Source: Ligula intestinalis
Lineage: Eukaryota; Platyhelminthes; Cestoda; Diphyllobothriidea; Diphyllobothriidae
Direction of reading: 5' to 3'
DNA length: 64,000 bases
Assembly (NCBI GenBank): GCA_036362985.1
Contig: JAYGXS010000007.1
Coordinates: forward strand, 5,246,698 to 5,310,697
A model generated the notes under the pieces. It did no database searches, was not told the DNA's origin, and worked only from the letters and a program-made list of their open reading frames with translations. The position numbers and the translations under genes were made by a program. Within the stretch, counting starts at the first letter, position 1, and the number at the start of each line of letters is the position of its first letter. Positions 11,730 through 23,408 of the stretch are shown here, one piece after another.

Positions 11730-12058
11730 ATTTGATCACAGGGACAAGACTTTGATTCAGCAGACGTTTCGAAATTCATCGTGGATACTTCATCAGAGAC
11801 GTTAGCCGAAAAAGTAACAGAAATGGGTACTTCATGCACAGAGAGTTGCAGCATTCATAAAATTCAGTCACGATGATGCTGCATATTTATGAGAATTAAC
11901 GACTCCCTGTTCGAGGATAATTGCTGGGTTGTGCGCTACCTGCTTGATGACTGGCGCGCGGGCTGCGACCTGCTGAACTTTCATCACGCGTGGTGGAATT
12001 AGACATGATGATTGCTTGGCCATTCAGTTCCTCGGTGTCGGCGTTAAACGACCGAAGT
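11730..12058 (-). mobile_element. PLE type-I 3' end (C-terminal tail, TATA-like box, terminal motif)
   Basis: Minus-strand order: tail of the ORF extension (AACGCCGACACCGAGGAACTG, then an AAGCAATCATCATG-type block), a short palindromic stretch, an AT-rich TATA-like region, then the terminal block CTGATGA...CGAAACGTC (about 11798-11762) and a purine/pyrimidine tract. The same order is seen in the other type-I 3' ends (14.7-15.1, 49.5-50.0, 50.2-50.4, 55.5-56.0 kb). Its truncated 5' end faces the plus-strand copy that starts near 12090, forming an inverted pair. Confidence 0.55.
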
Positions 12059-12089
12059 CAGGTGCTCACGTTTAAATAACGTCTCAACA

Positions 12090-12805
12090 GGGTCCTCCCG
12101 GACATACGATTTATGAAGATGGCCTTCCTCGATGTCCTCGTCTGGGCAACGATTGTGGTGGTCTTAAGCTTACGTGCTTCAGAAAATTGAAAAAAACAAT
12201 GCAAGTGCTGAATTATAGCAGCAACCACCCAATCAGCCAAAAGCAAAGTTGTGTAAGAACGTTTAATCGGCGTGAGGAGACGTACTGCAATGAAGCGGAT
12301 GAGAAAGTTGCCGAAGTGCAAAATCTTCTACCGGGGTTCAGAGAAAATTATTACCTGCACAACTTCGTTAACCGGTACATGCACAAACGAGACAAATGAC
12401 AAAATCGCACTGACTCCAAAATTTTGTGAGAGATTCCCTAGGTCAAGAAAGTCTCGTAGGCCGTCGGGTGCCTTCGCCCATTATTTGGAGTTAGAGTTGC
12501 TCAAAGGCTGGAGGCAACCATAAGACGTCAGATAATGAGACCAAAACCCACTGCCGCCCACTGGAGTGTTCTATAGTATCTGGTGCAAATACGTCGAAGA
12601 AACTGGAAGACTTCTCAGGACGCGAATTGCCGAACACGCCGCAGCAGTGCGGAAAATGACGCTTATTCTCAAGGTGCGGCTCATCCGACGAGACCCGGCC
12701 ACACATTCATATTTGATGAGATCAACATTCTCGCTCGAAGGGACCATCGTGTGAGTCATGAATTGTTCGGGAAATTAAGTAAGGCGACCGAACGTTTTTG
12801 AGTAA
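12090..12805 (+). mobile_element. PLE fragment (type I): RT end plus GIY-YIG endonuclease
   Basis: The plus strand carries AFLDVLV (12122-12142), a conserved block after the RT palm, then YSSNHPISQKQSCVRTFNRR (about 12212-12270), the SNHP-x-x-x-K-x-x-x-V-R-x-x block typical of PLEs. It is followed by a spacer with an inserted piece (12480-12560 is the reverse complement of part of 10555-10635). The endonuclease follows at 12585-12800: EETGRLL, RIAEHAAAVRK, GHTFIFDEINILARRDHRVS. The GIY-YIG Tyr part is lost and frames shift at least twice. Confidence 0.65.
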
Positions 12806-14699
12806 TATATCATTAGGCAAATACAACAATATAAGGAAGGATAGCGTCAACAATGTTTAAGCATCACCCACGCCGTCATGAGACGATTAAACCTTGCACC
12901 TAAATACCTTCAAACAAAAAGCGAGACAATGATGATCACCCAATTAAGGCCATAATCTGCATCTTTAAAACCTCTTTCCTCTTTTTCCTCGTAATTACAA
13001 CTGATTGGTTGCTTAAAATTCCGTTAACTCTCCCCTATGTTATTGTATATGCTTGATGATGCATTAATTGGAAACGTTCGTTCGCCTAACTTGGCTTCCT
13101 GAATGCTTACATGGGTATCATCGCTGAAGTCATTAATTACAGTAGTCGCCAAAGACCATGCAACTTTCATTATGAAATTTGACTAGGTACTTTAGCGTAT
13201 ATTGAGTAACACTATTTTGATTCATTTAGTTAACTGAATTCTGCGAAAGCCTTTGAGATAGTAAAATCATCATTTTAGTTAGGTTAATTAAGAGAAATGG
13301 CCATTTATTTTGAAAAAATTGGGAGTTGTCTCATATTGAAGGAATTTCCAATGCTATTACACAAATGAGAACCGAACTGCACGTTTATGTTGATCATACT
13401 ATGAAGCAACTCCAAAATAGCTAAAATGAGTATATAAGATATCCCTTCCAGAACTGGAAAAACTTATCCAAAATTGTTCAGCTGCAAGTGAAGCAAAGTT
13501 AAAAGAATCACATTTATTTGCAGTAACATCGGAAATTTGTATTATATAAATTCTGTTTAGCTATCCTGTGAAGTTTTTTGCACATAATACAGTAACAGTG
13601 AAGCGTGTTTTTATGCAAAAATAACATACAGCTGTCCTTGTGCAAACGCAAAATTTCCAATGCGTTCACGCGAATTTAAGACAAATGAGTACTTATTGAA
13701 TGTTTCTTGTGTAGAAATATAGTTTTTTGTGTACTTTACGTTCAGCTTTTGTGCTATTTAGAAACGGAACAGACAGATAAATAATAAGTTTTTCAAAACA
13801 TGGCAAGGTATATGGCCAGTTTTTTTGAATTTGCAAGATTATATCAGAAAGTGGAATTAATCCACTTATGCGAAGAATAATTCATTATGAAGAGAAAATT
13901 AATTGATTTCATCTCCAGTCAAATTTAATCATTAATCTTCTGAAAACTTAAAAAAGTTCTCAAAATTCTCAAATTTTATTTTGACATAACGTTGGAAAAA
14001 GTAAATTTACGCAAAAGTTCGTCAGCCGAATATCTAATCAAAGCACTTTCTACGAGGTCATCTTTTATGGAAAGTTTTTTTTATCTTAGGAATCGTAGTT
14101 TCACAACTTTACTGTGGAGATGCTTCACTGTCGACAATGTGGTTTGCTGTTTTGAGGCATTTCTTCACATCAAAAACGTTACCATATTCATTAAAAATTA
14201 TATGAGAAAACACGTTCTTTCGGTAAATGCTCTTTATATCTATCTAATTGAAAAGGATTTGGTGTAAACGTCGAACAGATGCAGAATTTATAAATTTATT
14301 AATGAAGACAGTGAAAAAAAGAAAAATATGCCACACTTTTTTCGATGATATTCAGTCAATACTTATCCAGTAAGAGAAACGTTTACGGAACATCTTCACT
14401 GAAGAAAAGTTCTTTTTATATATAGAAAGTACTTGCTTCAATTTTTCAATTTACCACAATATCTTAGTTTATTTTTTCTAATTTATAGCTCTTTTTTACG
14501 TCTCCCGAACCACGGGATTATCGATAAAAAAATTATAACAACTACGTTTTTCCTATAGTTATTTTAAGTACTTTATATGCCTAATTCTGTTCATTATTCT
14601 TTCTAAGTTTTCCTTAATGTATTAACTCTGGTATTCGAGTAATTATCAAACTTATACGAAGTTATGAAATTTGCGTGGTCTTTGGCGACTACTGCAGTT
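12806..14699. other. AT-rich, no gene seen
   Basis: Long AT-rich stretch. The frame 13992-14267 is AT-driven (Phe, Tyr, Lys, Ile-rich) and has no splice context. Confidence 0.45.
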
Positions 14700-15110
14700 G
14701 ATTACATGGTTCAAAGGCTCGCAGTCTATAAACTAGGGCAACGACTTGACTAATCCATATTCGGTGCTGAGGCTCCGTTGGGCTAAAACAATTTACCACC
14801 AGGGGTGCACACAGGCAAAAACGCCGTCTAACGCCAGCGCCAAGGAGCCGAATGGCCAAACAATCATCACGCCCAGTCTAGCACGCATAATAAAATTTCA
14901 GCAAGCCGGCCATAACGCAATAAGCGCACAAACGGCTAACTATCCTCGACGTATGGGAGCCGTTTATTGTCATAGACATGCAGTAACTGTGTCCTATAAA
15001 TACTGCAGCTCCTCATGTGTGAATTACCCCTGTTTGCTATTGTCTCCACGCACGAATGCTCGATGGATTCAGAAGCATCAGGAAAACAATCTTCTTATCC
15101 CAGTGATCAT
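14700..15110 (+). mobile_element. PLE type-I C-terminus and 3' region
   Basis: An open frame from 14746 encodes the C-terminal extension (SVLRLRWAKTIYHQ, then NASAKEPNGQTIITPSLAR), homologous to that at 49653-49800 on the minus strand. Upstream, the end of the endonuclease (SINR-like, degraded) is visible near 14715-14740. After the ORF portion comes TCCTATAAATACTGCAGC (about 14991-15008), a TATA-like promoter element present in all type-I 3' ends. This is consistent with the PLE pseudo-LTR, which is known to hold the promoter. Confidence 0.55.
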
Positions 15111-15340
15111 ACCTCTTTCTCTTCATATACTTTCCAGGACTCGCATTTTCGCTTGTACTTTCGAAACAAGTCGCGAGTTTAACTTGAAATACTTAGGAAA
15201 GCACTCGTGTTGGATATAATACAGGCAAAACATAGATTTGGAGCTCGACCTTAGCTAAGCATTCAGTTAATCGGCATATCGATTTGCAACCAGTGTACAG
15301 TACCCTAGACAACTGCGTTGAGATTCGCTTTTCTGACCAT

Positions 15341-15722
15341 TTATTGACTTGACTTCTCTATATTTGCCCAATTGTTGCCTTTTCTAGGAATATGCACTTG
15401 TAAACGATTTTGATGACTCGGAAAAATAAGCCGTTGTTTGCGATGCCCTACCAAAATTGAATATTTTAATTTTAGTGGCCATTCGCCACTTTTTGATTCC
15501 CGCATCAAGCTATACCTGAGGTCACATGATAGCAGTCTCGGTCGCCTGAGGAGCAACCGAGCGTCGCTAAAGCTCAGCCCCTTGCGGCTTTCAGGATGTG
15601 CCCATGCGCCAACCTCTCTAATCGTCTCGCTGCAGCTTACCCACACAGGAATTCGTGTGACGGCTCCCATTCTCACTAAATTCGGTCGCGACCCTGTGGA
15701 CTGCGGTTGCGCGTTAGGCTGA
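15341..15722 (-). other. GC-rich open segment, unassigned
   Basis: A GC-rich island in AT-rich surroundings. A minus-strand frame of 111 codons (SCSETIREVGAWAHPESRKG, then LSFSDARLLLRRPRLLSCDL) overlaps a plus-strand frame of 94. The peptide composition is Arg/Leu/Ser-rich with no motif I can name. Could be a repeat-borne ORF or an exon of an unseen gene; no strong splice signals were noted. Confidence 0.25.
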
Positions 15723-16859
15723 CAGTCGAATTTTTCCTACCTGTTGTCCACTTCTTCTGTGTAGAATAAAATATTCTTTGCGCCTGGCGCGTCGCGTCTT
15801 CTCTTCCACTATGGAATCGGGCCTGAGGATTGCAGCTGCTATCGTCTTCCTTAGTAACTTAATCCCCCGCAATATATTCACTCTCATTTCGCATTCTTTG
15901 TTGATGAAGCCTTTTTTCACCGATTTCCGTACGGTTTACTTACAGCATATGTCCTATTTCATAAAACGTCCACCGAAATTCCAAAAGGTGTTTTTGATTT
16001 GAAGAAAGTACTTCCGTTGGGTTGCTATATTGATTATCTCAGGATATTTTATTCAAGTCAGGTTGCTGGCTTTTAAGCAAACGTCTTTTGAACGGATTGC
16101 AAAACGTATTTTTGTTATAAAATACCTTTTTATCTAGAATGCATTTTCTTATTAATTTTTACCTGTGCATATAAATTCAAATATAGAAAACCTACATATT
16201 TTATTGTTTTGTTGGCAGCTTACACTTGGTTAGAATTTTATATTTATATAAAAATTATCTTTCGATTTTAAAACAAGATCCTACGGTGCCGAAAATTTTT
16301 GAAACCTACTGACCTACGTGCGATATTTATTCCATTTGGAAAAAAGGACACATTTCCCAACGGTGTGAAAAAAGTCGCATATTTGTAATAAAGGTTTGCA
16401 AAGGATTGACGAACAGATTGCATAGTTTGTAATCTGCAGTAATAAATGCACAGAACTTATCTCAAGGAAATTTAGTCACGCAAGTTTGCCGGCTTTTAAA
16501 TGAGAATCTTTCGGATCGCTTGCAAGAAGAGTTTCCTGTAGAATGCATTTTTCTCATTGATTTGCACTGCGCATTAATTTTAAAATAATGAAAACATGCA
16601 CATGTAGGATATTGACAATACTGCTTTGGTTGAAGCTTACACTTCCTTCGACGTTTGTATCATAATGATGGTTATCTTTCGATACTTATAGAAATTTCTA
16701 ATTTGTGGAATTAGCGTGAACGCTACTGGCCGTTATATTTGAATTCAAGGTCTCCAAATAACATGCTGTATTCATTCCGTCTTAGGAAGATTACACATTT
16801 CCCTACAGTGTGAAAAAGACTTGAGGTAAAACTGATACAAGTTTGCAATGGATGTGGAG

Positions 16860-18600
16860 CAGGTTACGTAATTTGTAAGCAGCGCGAATACGTTGCCTTG
16901 TGAATGCGTAGTTCATGTTCGTTAAAAATCTGATAATTAAAAAATGCTTTGAAACCAAAACATACTCTTATTTTAAGTATGAACTTTGACAAATACGTAA
17001 TGTGGTACCAAACGAGTATAAGGAGGAATACTGTCCAGCAATTATTTTATATATTATGTTTAAACTAATAAGAGTGATGAGAATAAATGAAAAAGATGAT
17101 TGCTAGTTCCTTAGTATTTTTTACAGAATCTACTGCTTGCATGCTGCAAGATGGAAGCTTGTCTCAAAGCCGGAATCCAAGCATATTGCCATTAGGCTGT
17201 ACGACTATTATTACTACAAGCATAATTCATTTTTATTGCAAAGCAAGAACACGTTTCAGAATTTCAGTTGACATTTCCCGAGAGGAGAATTTCAACTGAG
17301 TTTAAGATGGCCCACCCCTTCTATATATCTGAGTTGTTGGAGTTGATTATCGCGATCTGAATAATTGAAGCATTTAACTTGAATAAAGTATTTTGTTATC
17401 GTATCATTTACATACAGCCTGACCGATTTTATGAAAAAGTGACCGAAGTTTGAATTATATACATGCATATTTTAGATATTATTTAGCTGATACTGTAATA
17501 ATTGAGTTACGAGCACCCAAACTCAAGCTACTTCTTCCTCGGTCGAATGTTTGGTTTGGTCGAGCATGTTTCCAATCATCTGTAAAAACCCAAAAATCAC
17601 AAAGTCATAAGTTCACTTCTCCACTTACTTTAATGCTACAAAGACATTATTCCTATTTTTCATAATCGCTTATCATCTTTATAGTTCAGCAGATAATACT
17701 GTATTCAAAGCGTATACTTGATGGAATTTAGTATTTGAGATTTTAAGCACGTTATTGTTTTGTGATTTTTGGAAGAATTATAGGATAATTCCTAAAAATC
17801 GCTATTTTTAATTGTATTATTCTTGCTCACCAAATATACAGAGTCCCAAAATTTTTTTGGGCATAAGGCGCATGGGCTTCTTTTTAAGTTTAATAAGAAT
17901 TTTATTGTTGCCTTATTTGTACAAACGCTACTGACAAAGCGTTGAGGAAATTGAAAGTTAGTAAAAAAACACTATTTTTATTTACTTTTGAGTACAGGAA
18001 ATAACTATGATTTAATTATCTTCAAAATGTAATGTTAACAGTGGAATATATGTCGTCCGAGAAATCGAATCATTATGACACTGTGTTCAACCTACTTTCT
18101 TTATCTACGAAATTAAAGCAAAACAAATTTCTTTCTAAGCTCGATGCAAAACCCTTTCTTATCAAGACATCATTTTCACGTTATATTATGCGGGAGAGTG
18201 TGTATAGAGCACTTTATTGAATTCCGCATAAGAAGGATTGCGCAATGCATGGAAAAAAGTTATCAACTGCCTCGCCTCCAAACTTGGTAAGATAAGTGAC
18301 GTTTTTTATAATCCAAACTGGTCTTGCGACGCTTATTTTACATCTGATTTCACACAGATCGCTTTGTTGTACTACAACCCGCCAGCTGTGCCTATTTTGC
18401 CAAAATTACTAACTTCTATTCTCTTTCTATGGTTCATAAACAGACCCATTTGATGACTTGCTCACAACGACAGTTATTTCACTGAAAGACCTGAAATTTG
18501 AATCACGTTAATACATGCTGCTCCCTTCCGTTATATGGTGATTTCCATGTGATTCATACGCTTAATTGGGGCAAAAAAACGTCACCAATATATTCTAATT
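16860..18600. other. AT-rich, no gene seen
   Basis: AT-rich with short incidental frames; no repeat unit recognised beyond fragments of the AT-rich family on the left. Confidence 0.45.
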
Positions 18601-18604
18601 GCAG

Positions 18605-18800
18605 GAGGGAATTTAAGTGCTTACTTTTTGCCCTGCCTGATATTGCTGAGTCCACGCAGGGGATTATTTAACAATGAAAAAGTATAATTTAAGATTGGAA
18701 TCATAAAGCTTTTATATTTCTCGACGTCAGCCACACCAACAGTTCAGTCACTTTTTCATGGAAAATGCCGAAACTTGAGAAAGATTTATAATGACTCACA
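18605..18800 (+). repeat. Dispersed repeat shared with 20020-20205
   Basis: TTGCCCTGCCTGATATTGC, CCACGCAGGGGATTATTTAA, AATGAAAAAG, ATGGAAAATGCCGAAACTTG, in the same order as TTGTCCTGCCCTGAGGTTG, CCACGCAGGAGATTACCTG, AATGAAAAAG, GCAAAATGCCCAAATTG at 20020-20205. No ORF. Confidence 0.4.
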
Positions 18801-19639
18801 AAACAGTATGAAGTAAGATTTTAATACTGATAACCGTACAGGGTTACCTTAAGTCAATTCACTCACGTCGGGATGCCGGCCTTTTATCGAACTCCTTTTT
18901 GACCATTTACAGGAAGTACATAATGTACAAAATGGATATATATCTAGAAAGCATTCTATTCATCGATTTTCACTTTACTTGAATATTCAAACATACTTTG
19001 TAAAAAAATACAGGAAATTATTTCTTCTTGTACTCGTACGGTAGAAAATTACGCGTTCTTGAAATTCTTTACTTAAAGCAAACGGGCACATTGATTTAAA
19101 AGCTTCTTAATTGCCTAATAATTTTGAAACCTCCCTCACCTTGACACTTGAATTTGAGGTTTCAAAACTGCATTTCGTGTGCATTCTCTCACGAGGAAAG
19201 TATGCTTCACCCTACGATGCGAGGAATAGTTCGAATATCACTTATAAAAATTTTCCATAGATGTGGATCATGCTTTTTATATTATTGGAGGGATACGATA
19301 ATTAAGAATGAACATTTCACAGTCGTCAATAACTGCATAATAATAATGTTTTTCTACAATCGAGGGAAACGCTTTCTTCAAGTCAGAAATCTAAAGAATG
19401 CGTTATTTCACATAAAAGGAGTTTTTTTGTTTTCGATAGGCTATATTTGAATTCATAAATGTAATAAAAATCAAACGCGTTCAATAAATGCTTCTAATTT
19501 AGCCCTTTTTTACAGAATTTGCGTTTTTTAAGCGGTCATATATAAGTTTGTTAAAAAAACTGGCATCTTGACATAGGTGAAATGACTTAAGATTAGGCCG
19601 CATGAAAATCAGTATTAAAACCCCATTTAATGCTGGTTT

Positions 19640-20015
19640 ACGTGTGATCATTAATCTTTCGCAAATTTCGGTATATTTTGCATGAAATACCGACCACCTT
19701 GTTCTCTAGGCGCTGGTATCGCTTTACATGAGTTTTTGCAGGCATACTGAAATCAGCGGCGTGGTTATTCCCGCCCAGCGATCAGCTGAACTCTACATGA
19801 AAACGTCGCATTGACATATCCAATTTAGAAAAAAATATTAATGGGTGCGGTGCTACACCCGCTACGGGTTTTTCTTCGCGCCGTTGTTTTTGTCGTGTCA
19901 CGGTGCTAATCAGAGTTTTACACACATGCATGCACAAAATTTCCGACGTTCCGAAACCGCAAAACGCACTCGTGAAGGTGCGCTATGAACAGGTCCACGT
20001 ACACCTAGGGTTAAA
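19640..20015 (+). repeat. Dispersed repeat family D, copy 1
   Basis: TCTTTCGCAAATTTCGG, CATGAAATACCGACCACC, TGCAGGCATACTGAAATCAGC, CGCCGTTGTTTTTGTCGTGTC, CCGAAACCGCAAAACGCACTC. A direct copy lies at 22017-22470. Confidence 0.5.
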
Positions 20016-20212
20016 TGTTTGTCCTGCCCTGAGGTTGATGGGCCCACGCAGGAGATTACCTGACAATGAAAAAGAGTAATAAAAGACAGGTTATAAAAAA
20101 CTAGTTTTTTTGATCCTCAGCAGCCAGACCTACAGTGCGGTTGATATTTCACGCAAAATGCCCAAATTGAATAGGATTGTAAGACTGCTTTCCGTGCAGC
20201 GAAATCTTTAAT

Positions 20213-20723
20213 TGTTAGGAGGCCCCACCGCGCGAGTCATAATTCGGGCTGTCCTGAGGGCACTAGAACTAAGGGATCGAACAGGCCACCGATGAATGCA
20301 GAGTGGGAAAAGAGAACGAGCACGAAACGACAACCACGGGCCGGGGTCTGCCATCTGTGAAGTCATGCTTTGCCAGCGACAAAGCGCGCGCGCAAAGCGT
20401 CACCTGAGAAGACGATGATTGAAGCACGACAGTTGCCTGTAGAGGCCACTTGTGCAGGGCCAATGACCACTAGCCCTTAAATAGCGAGGCTGCGAACAGA
20501 AGGGCATTCTGCTGCTGGGAGACAAGGAACTCTGTTACCGAGACACACTGCCGATGACCCGAAATTCTGCTGCTATTGACAAGACTTGCTGTTCACCGAG
20601 ACGAGCTACCGACGACAGAGGACACGCTGCTGACGGGCACACAGTAGACAACGTTCGGGTACAAGCAGAACTAGTGACAGTTAAGTACTATCTGCTGTCC
20701 GGTTCTGCCTTCGCTTCCTAACA
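20213..20723 (+). mobile_element. LTR-like sequence, copy 1
   Basis: Begins TGTTAGG and ends CCTAACA, a 7-bp perfect TG...CA inverted terminus over 511 bp. It contains a TATA-like CCCTTAAATAGCGAGGCTGC at about 20475. The right 280 bp are homologous to the reverse of 56833-57080. After the end come CGTAACTGGGGGACATAACC, possibly a primer-binding site (TGG 6 bp from the LTR end), and homology between copies stops about 45 bp further. The left half does not match copy 2, so the left boundary is tentative. Confidence 0.4.
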
Positions 20724-20784
20724 CGTAACTGGGGGACATAACCGGTGTTTACACAGGAACACACAAGGTTATAGCACCAATCAT

Positions 20785-21120
20785 TTCAGTCCCGTCAGGA
20801 TGTCGGCTTTTTAACGAGCCTCCCTCTGACTGCTTATACAAAGTAAATTTTGTAAAAAAAATGGCAACTGAACCCCTTGCTTTTAACTACCCTTATCAAA
20901 AAAGATCGATTTTTTCAGGAAAACATTCACAAAATTATTCTTTCTTTTACTCGTTTGCTAGTAAATTATTTTTTTCTTCAAGTTTCATAATTGAAAAGAT
21001 GGCGTCTTTCAATTTTAAAAGTATCTCTGAAATCTTGAATAATTTTGAAACCTACCGACCCTCACACTTGAATTATAGGCCTCCAAACTGCGTACTGTTT
21101 GCGTCTTGTGTAAGGAAAAC
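20785..21120 (+). repeat. AT-rich dispersed repeat, copy 4
   Basis: CAGGATGTCGGCTTTTTAAC, AACATTCACAAAATTATTC, GAATAATTTTGAAACCTACC, ACACTTGAATTATAGGCC. Further degraded copies with the same closing block are at 4365-4600, 6460-6570, 15990-16390, 16470-16850 and 18855-19200. Confidence 0.5.
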
Positions 21121-21441
21121 GACGCATTGAAAATCCACAAGTTAAATGGACACTACTTAAATGGCCTTGTTTTTTCCAGCACAGACTTCCTGTAAGCCTT
21201 TTAAAAATCCGGCATCGTGGCGTGATTTAAATTATTTGAGATTAGGCTGCACTGTAATCACTGTTACAACTCTACTTAACTCCACTTCGCGAGTGATCAT
21301 GAGCCTGTTGCGATCACCTGAATCATACTTTTACTTGTCTGAGCTTTCGAAATCGTTCTGAAGTCCACCATCAGAGATAAAAGGCGTAAACAAAAGACAA
21401 GCAACAGTTTCAGGAGGCAGGGGCCAATCGACCCTTACAGA

Positions 21442-21466
21442 GGGGAGGGGGGAGGGGGAAAGGGGG
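21442..21466 (+). other. Potential G-quadruplex tract
   Basis: Four G-runs of 4 to 6 bases separated by one to three A. Similar tracts at 57661-57691, 26468-26490 and 60810-60863 all fall in the corresponding part of type-III PLE 3' regions. Confidence 0.45.
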
Positions 21467-21631
21467 AGCAGTCAACCACCAGTGCCATCAGTCCGGAGAT
21501 GCGTGCGCAGCGCGATGCATGCCGGCGCCAGATCGATAAATCGATTGACTGATTTCTTATCCGAAGCCCAGTCTTATATCAATTTGTGGCTTATTTTGTT
21601 GCCGGCAGCCGCGACTACCCTCGCAGCTGCG

Positions 21632-21990
21632 AAAAAGAGCCCGAAAGCTTAGTCAAGTAAAAGTATTATTCCGGTGATCGCATCGCCTTCTTCTTTTCTA
21701 TCTCACGAATTGAGGCAAACGTTCGCATCCCAGGTACGTGTGTAGATAGAGAAGTAGGAGGCGTCGCAATCACCGGAATAATACTTGGACTTGTCTGAGC
21801 TTTCGGGCTCCTTCTAGAGTCCATCGTCAGAGATAACGTTTGATTGGTCCCTGTGTCCTATAACTGTTGATTGTTTTTCGTGTGCGCCTTTTATCTCTCA
21901 CGATGGACTTTCAAAGGAGCCCGAAAGCTCAGACAAGTGAATATATTATTCCGGTGCTCGCAACGCCTCCTACTTCTCTATCTACACATA
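21632..21990. repeat. Palindromic PLE termini plus a third direct copy
   Basis: A block of about 75 bp (GAGCCCGAAAGCTYAG, CAAGTAWWWGTATTATTCCGG) occurs on plus at 21632-21712 and on minus at 21816-21742, and a third time on plus at 21915-21990. The first two form a hairpin with a ~30-bp spacer. Each carries or abuts the GAAA half of the terminal block; the minus copy has the CTGACGA half at 21830-21824. Confidence 0.55.
21801..21830 (-). other. Hammerhead-like core in a type-III PLE terminus
   Basis: On the minus strand CTGACGA (21830-21824), one T, GGACTC pairing with GAGCCC (one mismatch), then GAAA (21804-21801). The hairpin differs in sequence from the copy at 50283 but keeps pairing, and the extra nucleotide is again present. 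Confidence 0.3.
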
Positions 21991-22016
21991 CGCCTGCGAT
22001 TCGGACATTTGCCATA

Positions 22017-22470
22017 GTTCGTTATCACGAATCTTTCATAAATTTCGGCATTTTGCATAAACTACCGACCGGACAGGCTAGTAGGCACCACTATCGGTTT
22101 ACACGAGGACATGCAGGCATACTGCAATCAGCGTGATTGTCATTCCCACGTAGGAATCAGCTAATGTCTGATTTAGAAAATAATATCGATCGAAGCGGCG
22201 CTACATCTGTGCTACACGTGTTTTTATCGCGGCGTTGTTTTTGCCGTGTCACGTGACTACGCTTTGTGTATACCAGTTAACGCTCTCCACAGCCGGTTAG
22301 GCGCGGTAACGACGGCTAATCGCGCGACTTCCGTGTGGAGGTCCAGCAGTATTCTGCGTTAATCAAGTTTTTTACACCGGCACACGGACAAGTCTGTCCC
22401 AAATTCCTGACTTTCCGAAACCGCAAAACGCACTCCTGTGGGCGCACTATAAACAGGTCCGGCGTACGCA
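22017..22470 (+). repeat. Dispersed repeat family D, copy 2, abutting the putative promoter
   Basis: TCTTTCATAAATTTCGGC, GCATAAACTACCGACCGG, TGCAGGCATACTGCAATCAG, GGCGTTGTTTTTGCCGTGTC, CCGAAACCGCAAAACGCACT, CACTATAAACAGGTCC. It ends about 540 bp before exon 1. Confidence 0.5.
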
Positions 22471-23008
22471 CGCGCATGGGTGCGGGGGTGTGGCCACTTC
22501 CCGCCGTGGTGCCCACACATCGTTGCGTCATTGGCTGAGGCCTGTTGCATGCTCTTTTGGCAACCCAGCCAAGCCTCACACTCGATGCTGAGGGTGCTGA
22601 TTGCGAAATGGGCCCACGGGCGCATAATTGTCATGAGGCAGCAGCAACAGCAGCAGAAGCAAAAAACGCATTCTGCCCACATCGGAAATGTGGGTGGCGG
22701 GGGAGAAGGGGGGGAGTGGTGTATGACCCAAAAGTGCATTGCGCACACAGACAGACACACATACACACACGAGTCTCTGCCCACATGCACGCACGTGCGG
22801 CCGGCCGAGCGAGCGAGCGAGCGACAAGGACAAACCCGTGCGTGTGCGCGTTGCGCATGTGGGTTCCTGTCTGCGTTTACATGCCACCACCATTCAGACC
22901 ACTAACTTTAACGCACAATCAAGACCAGTTGCTAGATACTGGACGGCTTACACTTGCGGCCATCAAAAGTAATCACTCTCTTTTACTGGAAGTTTTGTGC
23001 GTGGCCTT
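22440..23008 (+). promoter_or_regulatory. CpG-rich putative promoter / 5' UTR region of the 4-exon gene
   Basis: This is the most CpG- and GC-rich stretch near the gene. It contains a CAG/CAA-type run (about 22637-22660), G-rich GGGGGAGAAGGGGGGGAG (about 22700), CA/GA dinucleotide runs (22745-22780) and a GAGC tetranucleotide repeat (22807-22823). Open frames exist in almost every frame, which is a property of the composition and not of coding. Its left part (to about 22470) is a copy of a dispersed repeat also found at 19640-20015. Promoter function is inferred only from position and composition. Confidence 0.3.
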
Positions 23009-23408
23009 ATGACGCAGGCGGCGGATCACGTCGGTGGCCGCGGCGGTGGTCGCGGTGGTGGCGACTACCTGTCGCTCATGAGAGCCTCGGTGGAGCAGGA
23101 TCGTGACTGGGGCATCTATCCGACGGACCTGTTTGGCGGCAGAGTGCACGCAAATCGCCTGGCTGCCTCCAGGAGTCCGAGCTCCTCCTCGGAACGACAG
23201 GGGCCCCGTGTGCCGGTCCGGGGCGCTGCAGTGCAGATGCGATACGACAGTGACAGCAACAGTGGCTATAGCAGCTCCACGACGACGGGCGTTCTTCGAC
23301 CCACCAGCTACTGCACCAGTTGGGGCAGTGTCGAGCGATCGCGGCTGGCGCCCTCAGAGGTCCGCTGGGCGGATGAACTGGAGAGAGGGGAGGCAACTCG
23401 AGACACCC
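23009..23408 (+). CDS. Exon 1 (initial coding exon) of a 4-exon gene, function unknown
   Basis: The frame opens after an in-frame stop at 22970 and I chose the ATG at 23009, the first ATG after it. The encoded ~133 residues begin MTQAADHVGG, pass through a Gly/Arg run (GRGGGRGGG), then an acidic/aromatic stretch (DWGIYPTDLFGG) and a Ser-rich part (SDSNSGYSSSTTTG). The exon closes at ACCC followed by GTAAGA, a good donor, in phase 1. Composition is disordered and basic, with no signal peptide, membrane segment or known domain. Upstream is CpG-rich DNA that could be promoter and 5' UTR. The phase-1 end fits the phase-1 acceptor at 39007, giving codon CAA across the junction. An acceptor at 23017 (GACGCAG) could instead make this an internal exon, but its pyrimidine tract is poor. 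That the ORF is long, Ser/Gly/Arg-biased and spliceable is seen; the gene model is inference. Confidence 0.6.

Noticed and set aside
11546..11854. 102-codon minus-strand ORF as a gene
   Set aside because: It crosses the terminal block and promoter-like part of a PLE 3' end; other copies of the same DNA are not open.
14746..15219. 157-codon ORF as a host gene
   Set aside because: The first ~80 codons are the PLE C-terminal extension, and the rest reads through the TATA-like region and AT-rich flank.
22316..22905. Several overlapping frames of 75-155 codons on both strands
   Set aside because: Openness comes from CA/GA/GAGC simple repeats and high GC; frames exist in nearly every phase and have no splice context.
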